Positions 55,001 through 63,660 of a DNA stretch of 64,000 nucleotides are shown piece after piece. Below the pieces are notes generated by a model. The model saw only the letters and a list, made by a program, of their open reading frames with translations. It was not told the DNA's origin and did not search any database. The stretch comes from CAWANF01 sp963783355. Lineage in GTDB: Bacteria > Bacteroidota > Rhodothermia > Balneolales > DATFMH01. Location of the stretch: positions 992,001-1,056,000 of the forward strand of contig CAWANF010000001.1 in the NCBI GenBank assembly GCA_963783355.1, read 5' to 3'. Each line of letters starts with the position of its first letter. Position 1 is the stretch's first letter. The translations under genes were made by a program, and so were the position numbers.

Positions 55001-55213
55001 ATGGATAATATAATTACGGAATCAACGATTACCTGTCCGGTTTGCAAAGAAATGCACAAAGAAGAAATGCCATTGGATTCCTGCCAGTTTTTTTGGGAAT
55101 GTCCCTCTTGCCATAATATTATTAAGGCGAAGAAAGGAGATTGTTGCGTCTTTTGTTCCTATGGTGACGTTCCTTGTCCGTCCATGCAACAGGGCAACAC
55201 ATGTGAATGCTGA
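55001..55213 (+). CDS. GDCCVxC-domain cysteine-rich small protein
   Basis: 70 residues with 11 cysteines. Two zinc-ribbon-like pairs (T-C-P-V-C and E-C-P-S-C) precede the namesake G-D-C-C-V-F-C-S-Y-G-D-V-P-C-P, and the protein ends C-E-C. In some relatives one cysteine of this motif is selenocysteine; here all are TGT/TGC codons. Probably metal-binding or redox-active; no substrate known. Stands alone, with a moderately AT-rich promoter region upstream. Confidence 0.85.
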   Translation: MDNIITESTITCPVCKEMHKEEMPLDSCQFFWECPSCHNIIKAKKGDCCVFCSYGDVPCPSMQQGNTCEC

Positions 55214-55316
55214 ACCATTAAAAGCAGCAACTTAAATCTGAAGATCGGTAGAGATGTACGATTTACAAGGTAAAGTTGAAAGCCATTATGGCCGGGCTAA
55301 TTAATGGTATAATCAA

Positions 55317-55514
55317 CTACTTTGAATAAAACTCGTGTTTAAAACCGCATTTATCACAAATATATGCTATCCCTTTTTTGCTGAATAATTCCAGGTCGAA
55401 AGCTGATAGCCATTTCTTATTCATCGCCACTCCGAATTCATAAAATTTGTCATTTTCACAATGATGGCATTTTAGCGGTTTGCTTTGGATCATAATGGCA
55501 TGAGATTCTTTCAT
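55317..55514 (-). CDS. Small zinc-ribbon protein
   Basis: 65 residues. Two C-x2-C pairs (C-H-H-C and C-D-K-C) 35 residues apart form a classical zinc ribbon, ending F-K-H-E-F-Y. GAGAG lies seven bases before the ATG; an internal ATG (residue 8) is possible. No family name assigned; it may be a nucleic-acid-binding or assembly accessory protein. Confidence 0.7.
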   Translation of the reverse strand: MKESHAIMIQSKPLKCHHCENDKFYEFGVAMNKKWLSAFDLELFSKKGIAYICDKCGFKHEFYSK

Positions 55515-55651
55515 TTATACTCTCTTTTTTGATGTTTAGCATTTAAAAAAAACAATACGAAAAAGAAATGAGAAAGTTCAGATGCATCAATGATGCTAAA
55601 TGGGGCATATAGATTGGCAAGTAAAGGCTATAAAGCTTTTGTAAGAAAGGA

Positions 55652-56659
55652 TCATGGTTTGCTGAAGCATGTAAAAAATAATTTTCGAAATATTTTTTCA
55701 TTAGCATTAAATGCCACTGAAACCTGGAAAGGACTGTAAGGTGTTTCATAAATTACCCCGGCCTGGTTATTCATGAATCGGGTTTTTACTGTTACCTTTT
55801 GGGTTTTTATAACATGCGGTTCGATTATGGATGCGGCAGCCAGGGGATCCCATGCGTAATAATTACCACTGTAGATTATCGATTTCTGACTATTTAATAT
55901 CTGGTAGATGATATGTCCTAAAGCATTATGGTTCAATAATTTGAATTTGTTAAAAAAATCTTTATTTATTGGAACCTGGTTAGTAGCATCGAGTGGAATT
56001 TGTACGATTGAAGCACCTGATTCAAAGACAATGTTGGTTGCTTTGGGATCAATATAGAAATTCCATTCTGCGTTGTCCGGATACTTAGAGTCTGATACGT
56101 TTCCCGGAACATGGTAGGCACCACCCATGACGACAATCTTTTTAATATTGTGTAAAGCATCCGGATTATCCTGGATGACTTTGGCAATATTGGTTAATGG
56201 TCCGAGTGCAAGTATTGTAACGGCGTGTTTTCCATCAAGTAGTTCGTGTTTTAAGAATGAAACCGCATTGTTTTTGGGTGTTGCTTTAGTTGAAACAGGA
56301 AGATTAACGCCTGGTAATTGATCCGCACTTTTTCTCCAGATGGCTGGAAAGGCATTGTTTCCTGAAATGGGTTTTGTTTCTCCTTCGTAGACAGGAATAT
56401 CAGTGTGGTGGGTGAGTGTTAGTAGTCTTTCAATATTGTTTGCTCCAACCCCGACATGGGCAACACCATTAACGACCGTTATCGCTTTAATGTGTATTTT
56501 TTTATGTGCTAACAACAGCGAAATCGCCATTAAGTCATCGGTACCTCCGTCGGTATCAATGATATATTGAAGATTATTCTTCCCATCCTGCTTATGATTT
56601 TTTTTTACCTCATTTTTACCCAGAATCGAAAGTAATAACAGGCCAAGAATAAATTTCAT
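55652..56659 (-). CDS. Inosine-uridine preferring nucleoside hydrolase family
   Basis: 335 residues. An N-terminal hydrophobic stretch (F-I-L-G-L-L-L-L-S-I-L-G) suggests export or membrane association. The calcium/ribose site D35-T-D37-G-G-T-D41-D42 is intact, and later elements G-P-L-T-N-I-A, V-V-M-G-G-A-Y and N-F-Y-I-D-P follow the family order. It hydrolyses the N-glycosidic bond of ribonucleosides for base salvage; a periplasmic member would scavenge environmental nucleosides. The C-terminus ends C-F-S-K-P. Followed upstream by a tiny membrane protein gene. Confidence 0.92.
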   Translation of the reverse strand: MKFILGLLLLSILGKNEVKKNHKQDGKNNLQYIIDTDGGTDDLMAISLLLAHKKIHIKAITVVNGVAHVGVGANNIERLLTLTHHTDIPVYEGETKPISGNNAFPAIWRKSADQLPGVNLPVSTKATPKNNAVSFLKHELLDGKHAVTILALGPLTNIAKVIQDNPDALHNIKKIVVMGGAYHVPGNVSDSKYPDNAEWNFYIDPKATNIVFESGASIVQIPLDATNQVPINKDFFNKFKLLNHNALGHIIYQILNSQKSIIYSGNYYAWDPLAAASIIEPHVIKTQKVTVKTRFMNNQAGVIYETPYSPFQVSVAFNANEKIFRKLFFTCFSKP

Positions 56660-56689
56660 ATTGTAAGAATTACAAACTCTAAAAATAGT

Positions 56690-56860
56690 TTAATAGCAGG
56701 TACCGTTTCTCCCAAAAAATATCCCGAGCAATATTCCCGCAAGAATACCCAAAGTGATTTCATTTGTTATGAACCCGAAACCTACACCCAATAACAATCC
56801 CATTGTAAAGTTCTTACAACTAAAATGAAAAATCAGCGCTCTTTTGACTCTTTCTATCAT
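56690..56860 (-). CDS. Small glycine-zipper membrane protein (56 aa)
   Basis: Short gene read on the minus strand with a clear AAGGA five bases before ATG 56860, ending TAA at 56692-56690. Sequence: M-I-E-R-V-K-R-A-L-I-F-H-F-S-C, then a hydrophobic span with repeated small residues (M-G-L-L-L-G-V-G-F-G-F-I, then L-G-I-L-A-G-I-L-L-G-I-F-F-G) and a basic end R-N-G. The G-x3-G spacing suggests a helix-packing zipper and possible oligomerisation. It ends 31 bases before the nucleoside hydrolase start on the same strand, so it may be co-transcribed with it. No family known. Confidence 0.7.
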   Translation of the reverse strand: MIERVKRALIFHFSCKNFTMGLLLGVGFGFITNEITLGILAGILLGIFFGRNGTCY

Positions 56861-56962
56861 TTTATCCTTAATTGTTACTCTCGTTGATCGGGTAACTATT
56901 TGTAAAAAATTTAATATTGAATCAATATAATGTTTTTATCAAAAAAATAGCCATTGTTTATT

Positions 56963-57940
56963 TTAGGGCTTATGGTCCGTATCATTGTAATCAACGGATT
57001 GGTGTACCACTTCATTTCTCATTAAAAACTTACCCGAAAAGGTCATTGGTAAAGGAGGTGCATTGAAAAGGGTTCTTTTTCCTAATGTTTTCTGAGCACT
57101 GATATGAAGATGGGGGCCATAACTGTGGGCGCTGTTACCAACTTTACCAATGAAATCACCTATTTCTATTTTGTCGCCTGGTTTAATGACTAAACTCCCT
57201 TTTTTCAAGTTAGCTAAAACGACGAATACCGAATCACCGCACTGTATAATGACATAATTACCGCCCGGTTTCAGGGTATCTGTTGGATGAATGGATAAAT
57301 CAGTCCGATCATTGCGGGTTTGTATCACGGTTCCCGTGCAGGGGGAGTAGACCGGTTCTCCGTAGATATTAAAATTTTCGGGCTCATCCGGGATCATATT
57401 TTCAGACTGATTTCCCCATCTGTTTAGCTTTGAAATATCTACAGCCCATTTTTGTCCCTGCCAGATTGTTGGTTCTTTTTCAGAAAACCGCTGATGTTCA
57501 TTCATCAATATATGATTCCCTCCGTTTGCTATGTAATAGTTTCCATCTTTTAAAGGAAATCGGAGGTTGACTGATTTTTCCGGGATTACAAAGGCTTTGT
57601 TTGACAGAATAAGGAGTGGTAAAGATGTGAAAATGAACAATAAAGAGATAATTAGAATGACCCATTGCCGTAAATCCATCGAATTCCAGATGGGTTTATT
57701 CCAGGAGCGAATTGCCGACTGAAAAATGATGAATGAGAAAAACAAGATATACAGGAAACGCAGATAATAGCATAATAACGACCAATTCAGCAGATAAAAT
57801 AGGGTTAGTAAACTTACGCCTACCGCAATCGTTTTTAAAAACCATATCAGCCAAGATTTTTCGGGACTGTGCCATTCCCAGAATAGCAGCAGAATTGGAA
57901 AAATAATAAGTAAAATAATAGAGTAAATGAGAGACGACAT
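56963..57940 (-). CDS. Membrane-anchored M23-like (LytM) domain protein, atypical active site
   Basis: 325 residues. Four hydrophobic helices fill residues 1-120, followed by a C-terminal M23/lysostaphin fold (about residues 165-300). The HxH pair is present in G-P-H-L-H-I-S. The first ligand motif H-x3-D reads K-W-A-V-D, so the His is Lys, and the usual Y-A-H-L catalytic His is Asn (V-L-A-N-L). It may therefore be a non-hydrolytic LytM-type regulator or a divergent Zn enzyme. Family members cut cell-wall cross-links or activate amidases. The membrane anchor would place the domain in the periplasm. Confidence 0.8.
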   Translation of the reverse strand: MSSLIYSIILLIIFPILLLFWEWHSPEKSWLIWFLKTIAVGVSLLTLFYLLNWSLLCYYLRFLYILFFSFIIFQSAIRSWNKPIWNSMDLRQWVILIISLLFIFTSLPLLILSNKAFVIPEKSVNLRFPLKDGNYYIANGGNHILMNEHQRFSEKEPTIWQGQKWAVDISKLNRWGNQSENMIPDEPENFNIYGEPVYSPCTGTVIQTRNDRTDLSIHPTDTLKPGGNYVIIQCGDSVFVVLANLKKGSLVIKPGDKIEIGDFIGKVGNSAHSYGPHLHISAQKTLGKRTLFNAPPLPMTFSGKFLMRNEVVHQSVDYNDTDHKP

Positions 57941-58041
57941 AAGAGGCCTGATGAATAAATATTTTCAATAGTAAAATATTGAAATTCTAATCCTCATCAG
58001 GTTAAAGCTTTTTATTATTTCCGGAAAAATTATAATTGAGC

Positions 58042-58884
58042 CTATTCTATCATACCATAAAGAAGTTCAATTTCTGCTTTCCAGTTCGCTCTGTCGGGTG
58101 TTTCAAGTATCAAGGGTATTTCATCAAGATTTGGATCATTGACAAGCATTCGGAAAGCCGGTAAACCGATTTGTCCGAAACCAATTTTCTCATGCCGGTC
58201 AACATGACTCCCGAGCTCTTTTTTCGAATCGTTAAAATGCATCCCTTTGAGATAATGAAAATCGATACAATCATTAAAATTATTCCATGTCTCCCGGTAA
58301 CCTTCTTCGGTAGTAATATCATATCCGGCAGCAAAAGCGTGGCAGGTATCAATGCATACCCCAATTCGATTTTTATCCTCAACATCCTTTATGATGGTTG
58401 CAAGGTGTTCGAATTTATAGCCAACAGCGGAACCCTGACCAGCTGTGTTTTCAATGATGACAGAGACGCCTTTAGTCTGTTCGAGCACCATATTGATGGA
58501 TTCTGCTATGCGTTTCAGACACGTTTCTTCACTTATTTTCTTTAAGTGAGCTCCCGGATGGATATTCAGCATGGTTATTCCCAATTGCTCACAACGGCGG
58601 ACTTCATCAAGAAGAGCTGTTCTGGACTTTTTCAAGCCGTCAGGATTGGGATTCCCGGAATTAATCAAATAGCTGGCGTGGGGTAAAATAAATTTAGAAG
58701 AATAACCGGTTTTCTTACAATTATTTTTAAATCCTTCAATATTGTCCATTGTCAAAGGTTTTGCATTCCATTGCCGCTGGTTTTTAGTAAAAAGAGCAAA
58801 AGCCTCTGCACCAATCTCTTTTGCATTCAACGGGGTATTTTCCACGCCACCTTCGGCACTTACGTGTGCGCCAATTCGTTTCAT
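58042..58884 (-). CDS. nfo: Endonuclease IV (AP endonuclease)
   Basis: 280 residues, normal length. TIM barrel beginning M-K-R-I-G-A-H-V-S-A-E-G-G. The trinuclear zinc ligands are in the family motifs: H-P-G-A-H, E-N-T-A-G-Q-G, C-I-D-T-C-H-A-F-A-A-G-Y-D, H-F-N-D-S, G-S-H-V-D-R-H-E and I-L-E-T-P. It incises DNA 5' of abasic sites in base-excision repair. Single-gene unit with no evident terminator. Confidence 0.97.
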   Translation of the reverse strand: MKRIGAHVSAEGGVENTPLNAKEIGAEAFALFTKNQRQWNAKPLTMDNIEGFKNNCKKTGYSSKFILPHASYLINSGNPNPDGLKKSRTALLDEVRRCEQLGITMLNIHPGAHLKKISEETCLKRIAESINMVLEQTKGVSVIIENTAGQGSAVGYKFEHLATIIKDVEDKNRIGVCIDTCHAFAAGYDITTEEGYRETWNNFNDCIDFHYLKGMHFNDSKKELGSHVDRHEKIGFGQIGLPAFRMLVNDPNLDEIPLILETPDRANWKAEIELLYGMIE

Positions 58885-59304
58885 AACATTTTAATTAGTA
58901 TTGATATCTCATTCTTCAGCTTGAAATGAAGATAGAAAATGAAACGAATATTTGTATTGTCCGGCTGAGATGTCTGTGTTACGAATGATTCCGGATCCCG
59001 GTAGGAGCCGGGGACGATATCTCTTTTGGCTGGCTATATTTTTTTTGAAATTACAGTAACATCACATCAACGATGTAAACCTGAACTTTATTCAGGATCC
59101 ATGAAATTGAAGGCTCGGTTTGCATTCAAGAATCTATTCAAACTCATGGGATTAGCAGCTTCATTCAGGTTAAAAGCGAAATGAATACATAACCTTACCT
59201 CATCCCCGGTCGAACGCAAGAAAGGCGTTTGTTAATAACGAACAATAAAAATGGAGTTCGGACTATGTTAAAATGAGTTGAATTATGCTTGTAAAAGCCT
59301 GCCT
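58885..59304. other. Intergenic region with repeat-like scraps
   Basis: 420 bases without a gene. It includes GATTCCGGATCCCGGTAGG and CATCCCCGGTCGAACG, which resemble decayed pieces of the hairpins in the 207-base array. No clear promoter or terminator. Confidence 0.35.
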
Positions 59305-60048
59305 CTATTCATCTTCGGTGTTTACAGTTTCATCTTTAGATAGTTTTTCCGCATGATCCCTGATGCCCAGCATCCATTTACGTGCCATATAGAAGGAGGC
59401 TGGATCGAGCAGGAATTCCATAGTTTTAGTCCTGATGTCATCTTTCAGGTGTAAACGGTTACGCGATACGAAACGCGTGGTATGTTCATCGATCGGATAT
59501 AAACCCATCGACCAAATCCATCCTAAACCATTTTCTTGTTTACCTAATACCAGAAATTTGTATTGTTCCAGGTATTGAATAGGGAATCCCTGTGTTTTTT
59601 TTACCGGAAGTATATCACCTTCTTTTAGATCTTTGGATTCTGATACTTCAATCGGGTTTTCCATATTTCCAATATAACCGAACAAACGGTCTAGCCACTC
59701 GTAGCTGAATTGGGCATCCTCGGAATATCCCATTTTCATAATCCCCGGCCAGATTTGTTTAGGCGTCGCATTGATGGTGACAGCCCTTGTGGTTTCATAT
59801 TCCGGTTGAGGGACATAGTCATCCCCCGGCATGTTTCTGGTCACTTCATCTTTGGTAGCGCCCCAGCGATGCTGCCACGGACGGATAAGCAAAGGATAGG
59901 ATGCTATGGCCAGGGCACCGGCGGCAGTAATCCCACTTGCAATGCCGATTTTCTTAAACATGCCGTTGGGTTTGCTATCCATGAAGAGAAGATCTTTCAA
60001 TGGCTTATTCAAAAGATTCTTTTGTTTGGTTAGTTCCTTGATATCCAT
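59305..60048 (-). CDS. SRPBCC-family protein with N-terminal membrane segment
   Basis: 247 residues from ATG 60048, preferred over 60090 because AAGGTG precedes it. A polar N-terminus, one hydrophobic segment (I-A-S-G-I-T-A-A-G-A-L-A-I-A-S-Y-P-L-L-I) and a START/SRPBCC domain starting T-T-R-A-V-T-I-N-A-T-P-K-Q-I-W-P and continuing E-W-L-D-R-L-F, W-I-W-S-M-G-L-Y-P, R-F-V-S-R-N-R. A C-terminal acidic tail ends the protein. Probably binds a lipid-like ligand; no enzyme activity can be claimed. Divergent from the DUF1761 gene. Confidence 0.8.
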   Translation of the reverse strand: MDIKELTKQKNLLNKPLKDLLFMDSKPNGMFKKIGIASGITAAGALAIASYPLLIRPWQHRWGATKDEVTRNMPGDDYVPQPEYETTRAVTINATPKQIWPGIMKMGYSEDAQFSYEWLDRLFGYIGNMENPIEVSESKDLKEGDILPVKKTQGFPIQYLEQYKFLVLGKQENGLGWIWSMGLYPIDEHTTRFVSRNRLHLKDDIRTKTMEFLLDPASFYMARKWMLGIRDHAEKLSKDETVNTEDE

Positions 60049-60314
60049 ATGAATCACCTTTATAAATGCATTTAGGGAATAACCGGTCATAAAGAATCTT
60101 ATTGGATAACCGGTTACTTATATAAGTAATTATGCCAATAAGTAAGGCTGATTCATACATCAAAATTCTTATTCACTTGTAGGGTAAGCGATGAAAGTGG
60201 TGTAGTATCATAACTTACTGCCACGGAATGATTATGGATTTTATAAATAATTGTAATTATTGAAAAATTAGTATTTATTTATAGAAACTATTTAACTTGT
60301 TACGGAGGTTGGAA

Positions 60315-60719
60315 ATGGAGATGTCTGCTATCAATTATTGGGCCGTTCTTGTCGCTGCTTTAACCAGTTTCGTTATAGGAGGTTTGTGGTATTCGCCGTT
60401 TTTATTTGGTAAAGCCTGGATGGCGGAAAATGGATTTAAAGACGAGGATATGCAGCAAGCAAACATGGTGAAAATTTTTGGAGGGGCTTTTATCCTGAAT
60501 CTCATCATAGCTTTCAACCTGGCGGCGTTTCTTGGAGATAAACAGGATTTGGCTTGGGGAATGACCGCTGGTGCCCTGGCAGGTATTGGCTGGGTGGCAG
60601 CTGCGTTTGGTGTCGTTTATCTTTTTGAGCGCAAATCCGTGAAACTGTTTCTGATTAATGCCGGATACCAGGCTGTAGTATTTATCTTGATGGGAGGCAT
60701 TTTGGGGATCTGGAAATAG
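60315..60719 (+). CDS. DUF1761 membrane protein
   Basis: 134 residues from ATG 60315, which has GGAGG at a proper distance; the longer frame from TTG 60297 would include that ribosome site. Four transmembrane helices; family signature I-N-Y-W-A-V-L-V-A-A, G-G-L-W-Y-S-P-F-L-F-G-K-A-W and the closing L-I-N-A-G-Y-Q-A-V-V-F-I-L-M-G. Unknown function, inner membrane. Confidence 0.9.
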   Translation: MEMSAINYWAVLVAALTSFVIGGLWYSPFLFGKAWMAENGFKDEDMQQANMVKIFGGAFILNLIIAFNLAAFLGDKQDLAWGMTAGALAGIGWVAAAFGVVYLFERKSVKLFLINAGYQAVVFILMGGILGIWK

Positions 60720-60770
60720 GGGATGTTTGGGAAACAGGAAATCCTGGACGCCATTAAAATTACATATTAT

Positions 60771-61166
60771 TCATCCTTTCATCATGTTTTCCATCCGGAT
60801 GGTTCCGGGATTGGAGAAAAAAATATCGGAGTAGCGATTGGTGACATACGCCATGTAATCTGCCAGGGCAGACGGGTAGACACCTCCCGATATATAGCTA
60901 AGATGAACTCCCGAAACAGAATCCAGTCCAGGTGATACAACTTTATTTTGAAATATTTCCAACAATAGTTCCATCTCCTCCTTGATGGAATGTTCCAAAA
61001 TACCGGCGCCCTTATTCTTCGAAATGAGATAAGCCTTTTGCTTTGGAATATCTTCGGTAAATCCCAGGCCGAAAGGAATAACCTGTTCAGTTATTTTCGT
61101 ACGTTCGTAATTGGTCGGATCCTGTTTGCGTGAATCCTGTTCCAGCTTCAGAATTTTCTAACTCAT
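60771..61166 (-). pseudogene. Unassigned gene interrupted by a stop at codon 3
   Basis: On the minus strand ATG-AGT is followed by TAG at 61160-61158 and then 128 open codons in the same frame (K-I-L-K-L-E-Q-D-S-R-K-Q-D, E-Q-V-I-P-F-G-L-G-F-T-E-D-I-P, K-A-Y-L-I-S-K-N-K-G, S-G-V-H-L-S-Y-I-S-G-G-V-Y). The protein looks real: good codon use, mixed helix and strand. No start other than a TTG 168 bases in exists behind the stop, so either the gene is dead, a rare start (ATT or CTG just after the stop) is used, or one base is wrong. I do not recognise the family. Confidence 0.5.
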
Positions 61167-61246
61167 TTTTTTAAACAAAAATAGAGTTAGAAATGAATAC
61201 ATCAATGGTAGTTGCAAACAACGGCTTTCTAAACTAGACTGAAAGC

Positions 61247-62605
61247 CTATTGAGATAAATATTCGGTTGGTTTCACAACGGAATGGTCCCGGTGTCGTTG
61301 TGTTTTGATTAGATTAATATTTGTGGTGAATAAGAAGCTGATGAAGCCGGATAACGCAACCATTGGAAGCATGGAAGTTCCTGATATTCCTGCAAGTATG
61401 ATCCCGGTACTGACAGGTGTTTTAGTGACAGCCACATTTGCCGCTGCCATCATGCCTAAAATGGCTAAGGGGAGCGGAATCATCTGGTGGGAAATCAAAT
61501 GAAGAGCTAAACCTAATGTTCCACCGATAAAAAATAACGGAAAGATAAATCCGCCGCGAAAACCAGAATTTAAGGTGAATCCGATTGCGAATATTTTAAT
61601 CAGAGCTAGTAGAACGAGCAATAGTACTGCCGCCATTAAAGAATAATGCTGCAACAAAATGTTTTTGCTGTTTACAATAGACTGAAGTTGATATTCACCC
61701 CAGAAAAGTGAAGTAATTGGAAAATTCGGGGGAAGAAGCAATTCCAGCGCTCCAATTAAAAATCCCCCGCTGGCCGCAAGCAGGATAATATGATTATGGA
61801 TTTTTCTGGCAATGGAATCTATTTGCTGAAATATAAATGCAAAAAGTCCGGCTGTGAATGCTCCAATTATTCCGATCACTACACACCAAAAAATATCTTT
61901 ACGTGTGTAAGCTGGAATCTTGGTGAAATGGAATACAAACCCATTATAACCCAAAATGATTTTAAAAACTCCGTAACTAATTAGTGCTGAAAATATGGAA
62001 GGGATGAGGGCTTCATAATATTCTAATCCACGGCGATGTGGAATTTCAAGTGAAAATAATGCTCCACCCAGAGGCGAACCGAATAGCGCACCAAGAGCTG
62101 CCCCCATGCCGCAAAATGTAAAGGTACGAATAGTGTCATGATAGGAAGTAAGTTTGGAGGACAACCAGCTACCGAAACTGCCGACAATCTGTACAAGTGG
62201 AGCTTCGGGGCCTGCACTGCCCCCAAATGCAATAGATATCAGAGAAATAACAATCATAGCCGGAGTCTTTTTTATATCCAGTTTGCCGTTTTTCATGTTG
62301 ATATTATTTACAACGGCAGATATTTCCCCACAACGACCAATAAATCGGGTTGCAAGGCCGACAAGAAAGCCGCCAAAGGTTGTGATTATTATGGTGACAG
62401 GCCAGGCCGGAAACGTCGAAGGTAATAAGTGTCCGATCCAATCATGAAAAGGCATCCAGACGATGTGCACGAATTGATTCATCATCTCGAAATAAACAGC
62501 AACCATGAATCCACCAGCAAGACCAATTATGGCAGCCCAAAACATTACAAAACTATATGATGGCCAACGGTTAGTTTCCGGATTAATGAATAAGTAATTC
62601 TTCAA
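61247..62605 (-). CDS. ClC-family chloride channel/transporter, gating Glu replaced
   Basis: 452 residues, ten or more transmembrane helices. The start appears to be TTG 62605 (K-N-Y-L-F-I-N-P-E). Selectivity-filter motif G129-S-A-G-P-E-A-P corresponds to G-K/R-E-G-P of ClC proteins; the proton glutamate position (E148 in E. coli ClcA) is Ala131 here. Later, G-F-R-G-G-F-I-F-P-L-F-F-I-G matches the second filter G-x-F-x-P. Without the gating Glu it may work as a channel-like or uncoupled anion transporter. Divergently placed from a MarR gene with a palindrome between them. Confidence 0.92.
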   Translation of the reverse strand: MKNYLFINPETNRWPSYSFVMFWAAIIGLAGGFMVAVYFEMMNQFVHIVWMPFHDWIGHLLPSTFPAWPVTIIITTFGGFLVGLATRFIGRCGEISAVVNNINMKNGKLDIKKTPAMIVISLISIAFGGSAGPEAPLVQIVGSFGSWLSSKLTSYHDTIRTFTFCGMGAALGALFGSPLGGALFSLEIPHRRGLEYYEALIPSIFSALISYGVFKIILGYNGFVFHFTKIPAYTRKDIFWCVVIGIIGAFTAGLFAFIFQQIDSIARKIHNHIILLAASGGFLIGALELLLPPNFPITSLFWGEYQLQSIVNSKNILLQHYSLMAAVLLLVLLALIKIFAIGFTLNSGFRGGFIFPLFFIGGTLGLALHLISHQMIPLPLAILGMMAAANVAVTKTPVSTGIILAGISGTSMLPMVALSGFISFLFTTNINLIKTQRHRDHSVVKPTEYLSQ

Positions 62606-62660
62606 TTATTCTCACTGCTTTTTGGATGTTTATGTGGATTAGCAAATTATAAGCAGAAAA

Positions 62661-62679
62661 TATATCGCAATACGATATA
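62661..62679. promoter_or_regulatory. Putative operator in the clc-marR divergent region
   Basis: A perfect inverted repeat TATATCG-5-CGATATA lies 55 bases from the clc start and 59 bases from the marR start. MarR proteins usually bind such 15-20-base palindromes next to their own gene, so autoregulation and control of clc are plausible. Confidence 0.45.
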
Positions 62680-62737
62680 AAATGATAGGATATTTATTTA
62701 ATCATTATGATATTCTCTTCAACAAGGGTTTAAGACT

Positions 62738-63163
62738 ATGAAAAAAACAGATATCTCTGATGAAGAATATGCTTTGCTGGCAGAATTTCGCTATGCGCTG
62801 CGGAAGTTCATGAATTTCAGTAAGGAAGAAGCTGTGTCGGTTCATTTGACTCCAAAACAGCATCAGGCTTTGCTGGCCATACGTGGATTCGGAACGAAAT
62901 TAAATCCAGTATCTGTCGGAGATGTGGCAGAGTGGTTACAGATTCGGCATCATAGTGCGGTTGGGCTCATAAATCGCCTGGAAGGCCTTCAACTGCTTCA
63001 GCGAATGACCTGTGAAAATGACAAAAGAAAAGTGAATATTGTGCTTACCCAAAAAGGAAGCGACTTGTTAGATGAGCTCACGGCTGTTCATAAGGAAGAA
63101 ATTCGGCGTATTGGCCCGGAACTCAGAAAATTATTGCATCAGTTGTCCGATGAGTACGAATAG
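62738..63163 (+). CDS. MarR-family transcriptional regulator
   Basis: 141 residues. Winged-helix fold: N-terminal dimerisation helix (D-E-E-Y-A-L-L-A-E-F-R-Y-A-L-R-K-F), T-P-K-Q-H-Q-A-L-L-A-I, recognition part V-G-D-V-A-E-W-L-Q-I-R-H-H-S-A-V-G-L-I-N-R-L and wing R-M-T-C-E-N-D-K-R-K-V-N-I-V-L-T-Q-K-G. AAGGG nine bases before the ATG. Divergent from clc with a palindrome in between, and overlapping by 25 bases tail-to-tail with the next lipoprotein gene. Inducer unknown. Confidence 0.93.
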   Translation: MKKTDISDEEYALLAEFRYALRKFMNFSKEEAVSVHLTPKQHQALLAIRGFGTKLNPVSVGDVAEWLQIRHHSAVGLINRLEGLQLLQRMTCENDKRKVNIVLTQKGSDLLDELTAVHKEEIRRIGPELRKLLHQLSDEYE

Positions 63164-63660
63164 TTCTTGAGATTTTTTAAAGCATTGAAATGGGCAATAA
63201 ATGCCTCGGCTTCCTGTTTTTCGAAGCATTTCAGGGCTGGTTTATCCTCGTCAATGATTCGTTCGAAAGAGAACAGATGTTTGTGGTTATAATCAAAAAC
63301 CAAACCTCCATCATCGTATGTTACGGATTTGATATCACTCAAATTGTATTCGAGTTTACGGTTAATTAATTCGCGCACATGCGATTTGACAAAATTTGAA
63401 AATTCTCCGGCCCAATCGTCATTACTTCTATTCTTGTTTTCTGATAAATCTTTATTTGCCTGATTCAGCATCTCTTTCGAAAGCTGCATGTAAACCGTTG
63501 AGTCGTTTATTCCTAAAATAATTTTGTTGTCACTCGTTTGAATCGAAAAATTGTGCTCTCCTTTAGAGTTTGCCCAAACATTAGAAATATTTTTGGATGA
63601 AGAATGTTTGGAACAGGCACACATCATAAGACCTATAGCTAGAGTTACAAAATATTTCAT
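63139..63660 (-). CDS. Small hypothetical lipoprotein
   Basis: 173 residues. Signal peptide M-K-Y-F-V-T-L-A-I-G-L-M-M-C-A-C-S, with two cysteines in lipobox position (14 and 16). The mature part is charged, with an internal helix (M-L-N-Q-A-N-K-D-L-S-E-N-K-N-R) and two strand-rich stretches; the C-terminus carries F-I-A-H-F-N-A-L-K-N-L. GAGG eight bases before the ATG. No family recognised. Convergent with and overlapping the marR gene, so the two 3' ends could affect each other. Confidence 0.75.
   Translation of the reverse strand: MKYFVTLAIGLMMCACSKHSSSKNISNVWANSKGEHNFSIQTSDNKIILGINDSTVYMQLSKEMLNQANKDLSENKNRSNDDWAGEFSNFVKSHVRELINRKLEYNLSDIKSVTYDDGGLVFDYNHKHLFSFERIIDEDKPALKCFEKQEAEAFIAHFNALKNLKNYSYSSDN

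Noticed and set aside
55543..55749. 68-codon minus-strand frame at the end of the nucleoside hydrolase
   Set aside because: Overlaps the hydrolase C-terminus in a different frame without a ribosome site; likely shadow.
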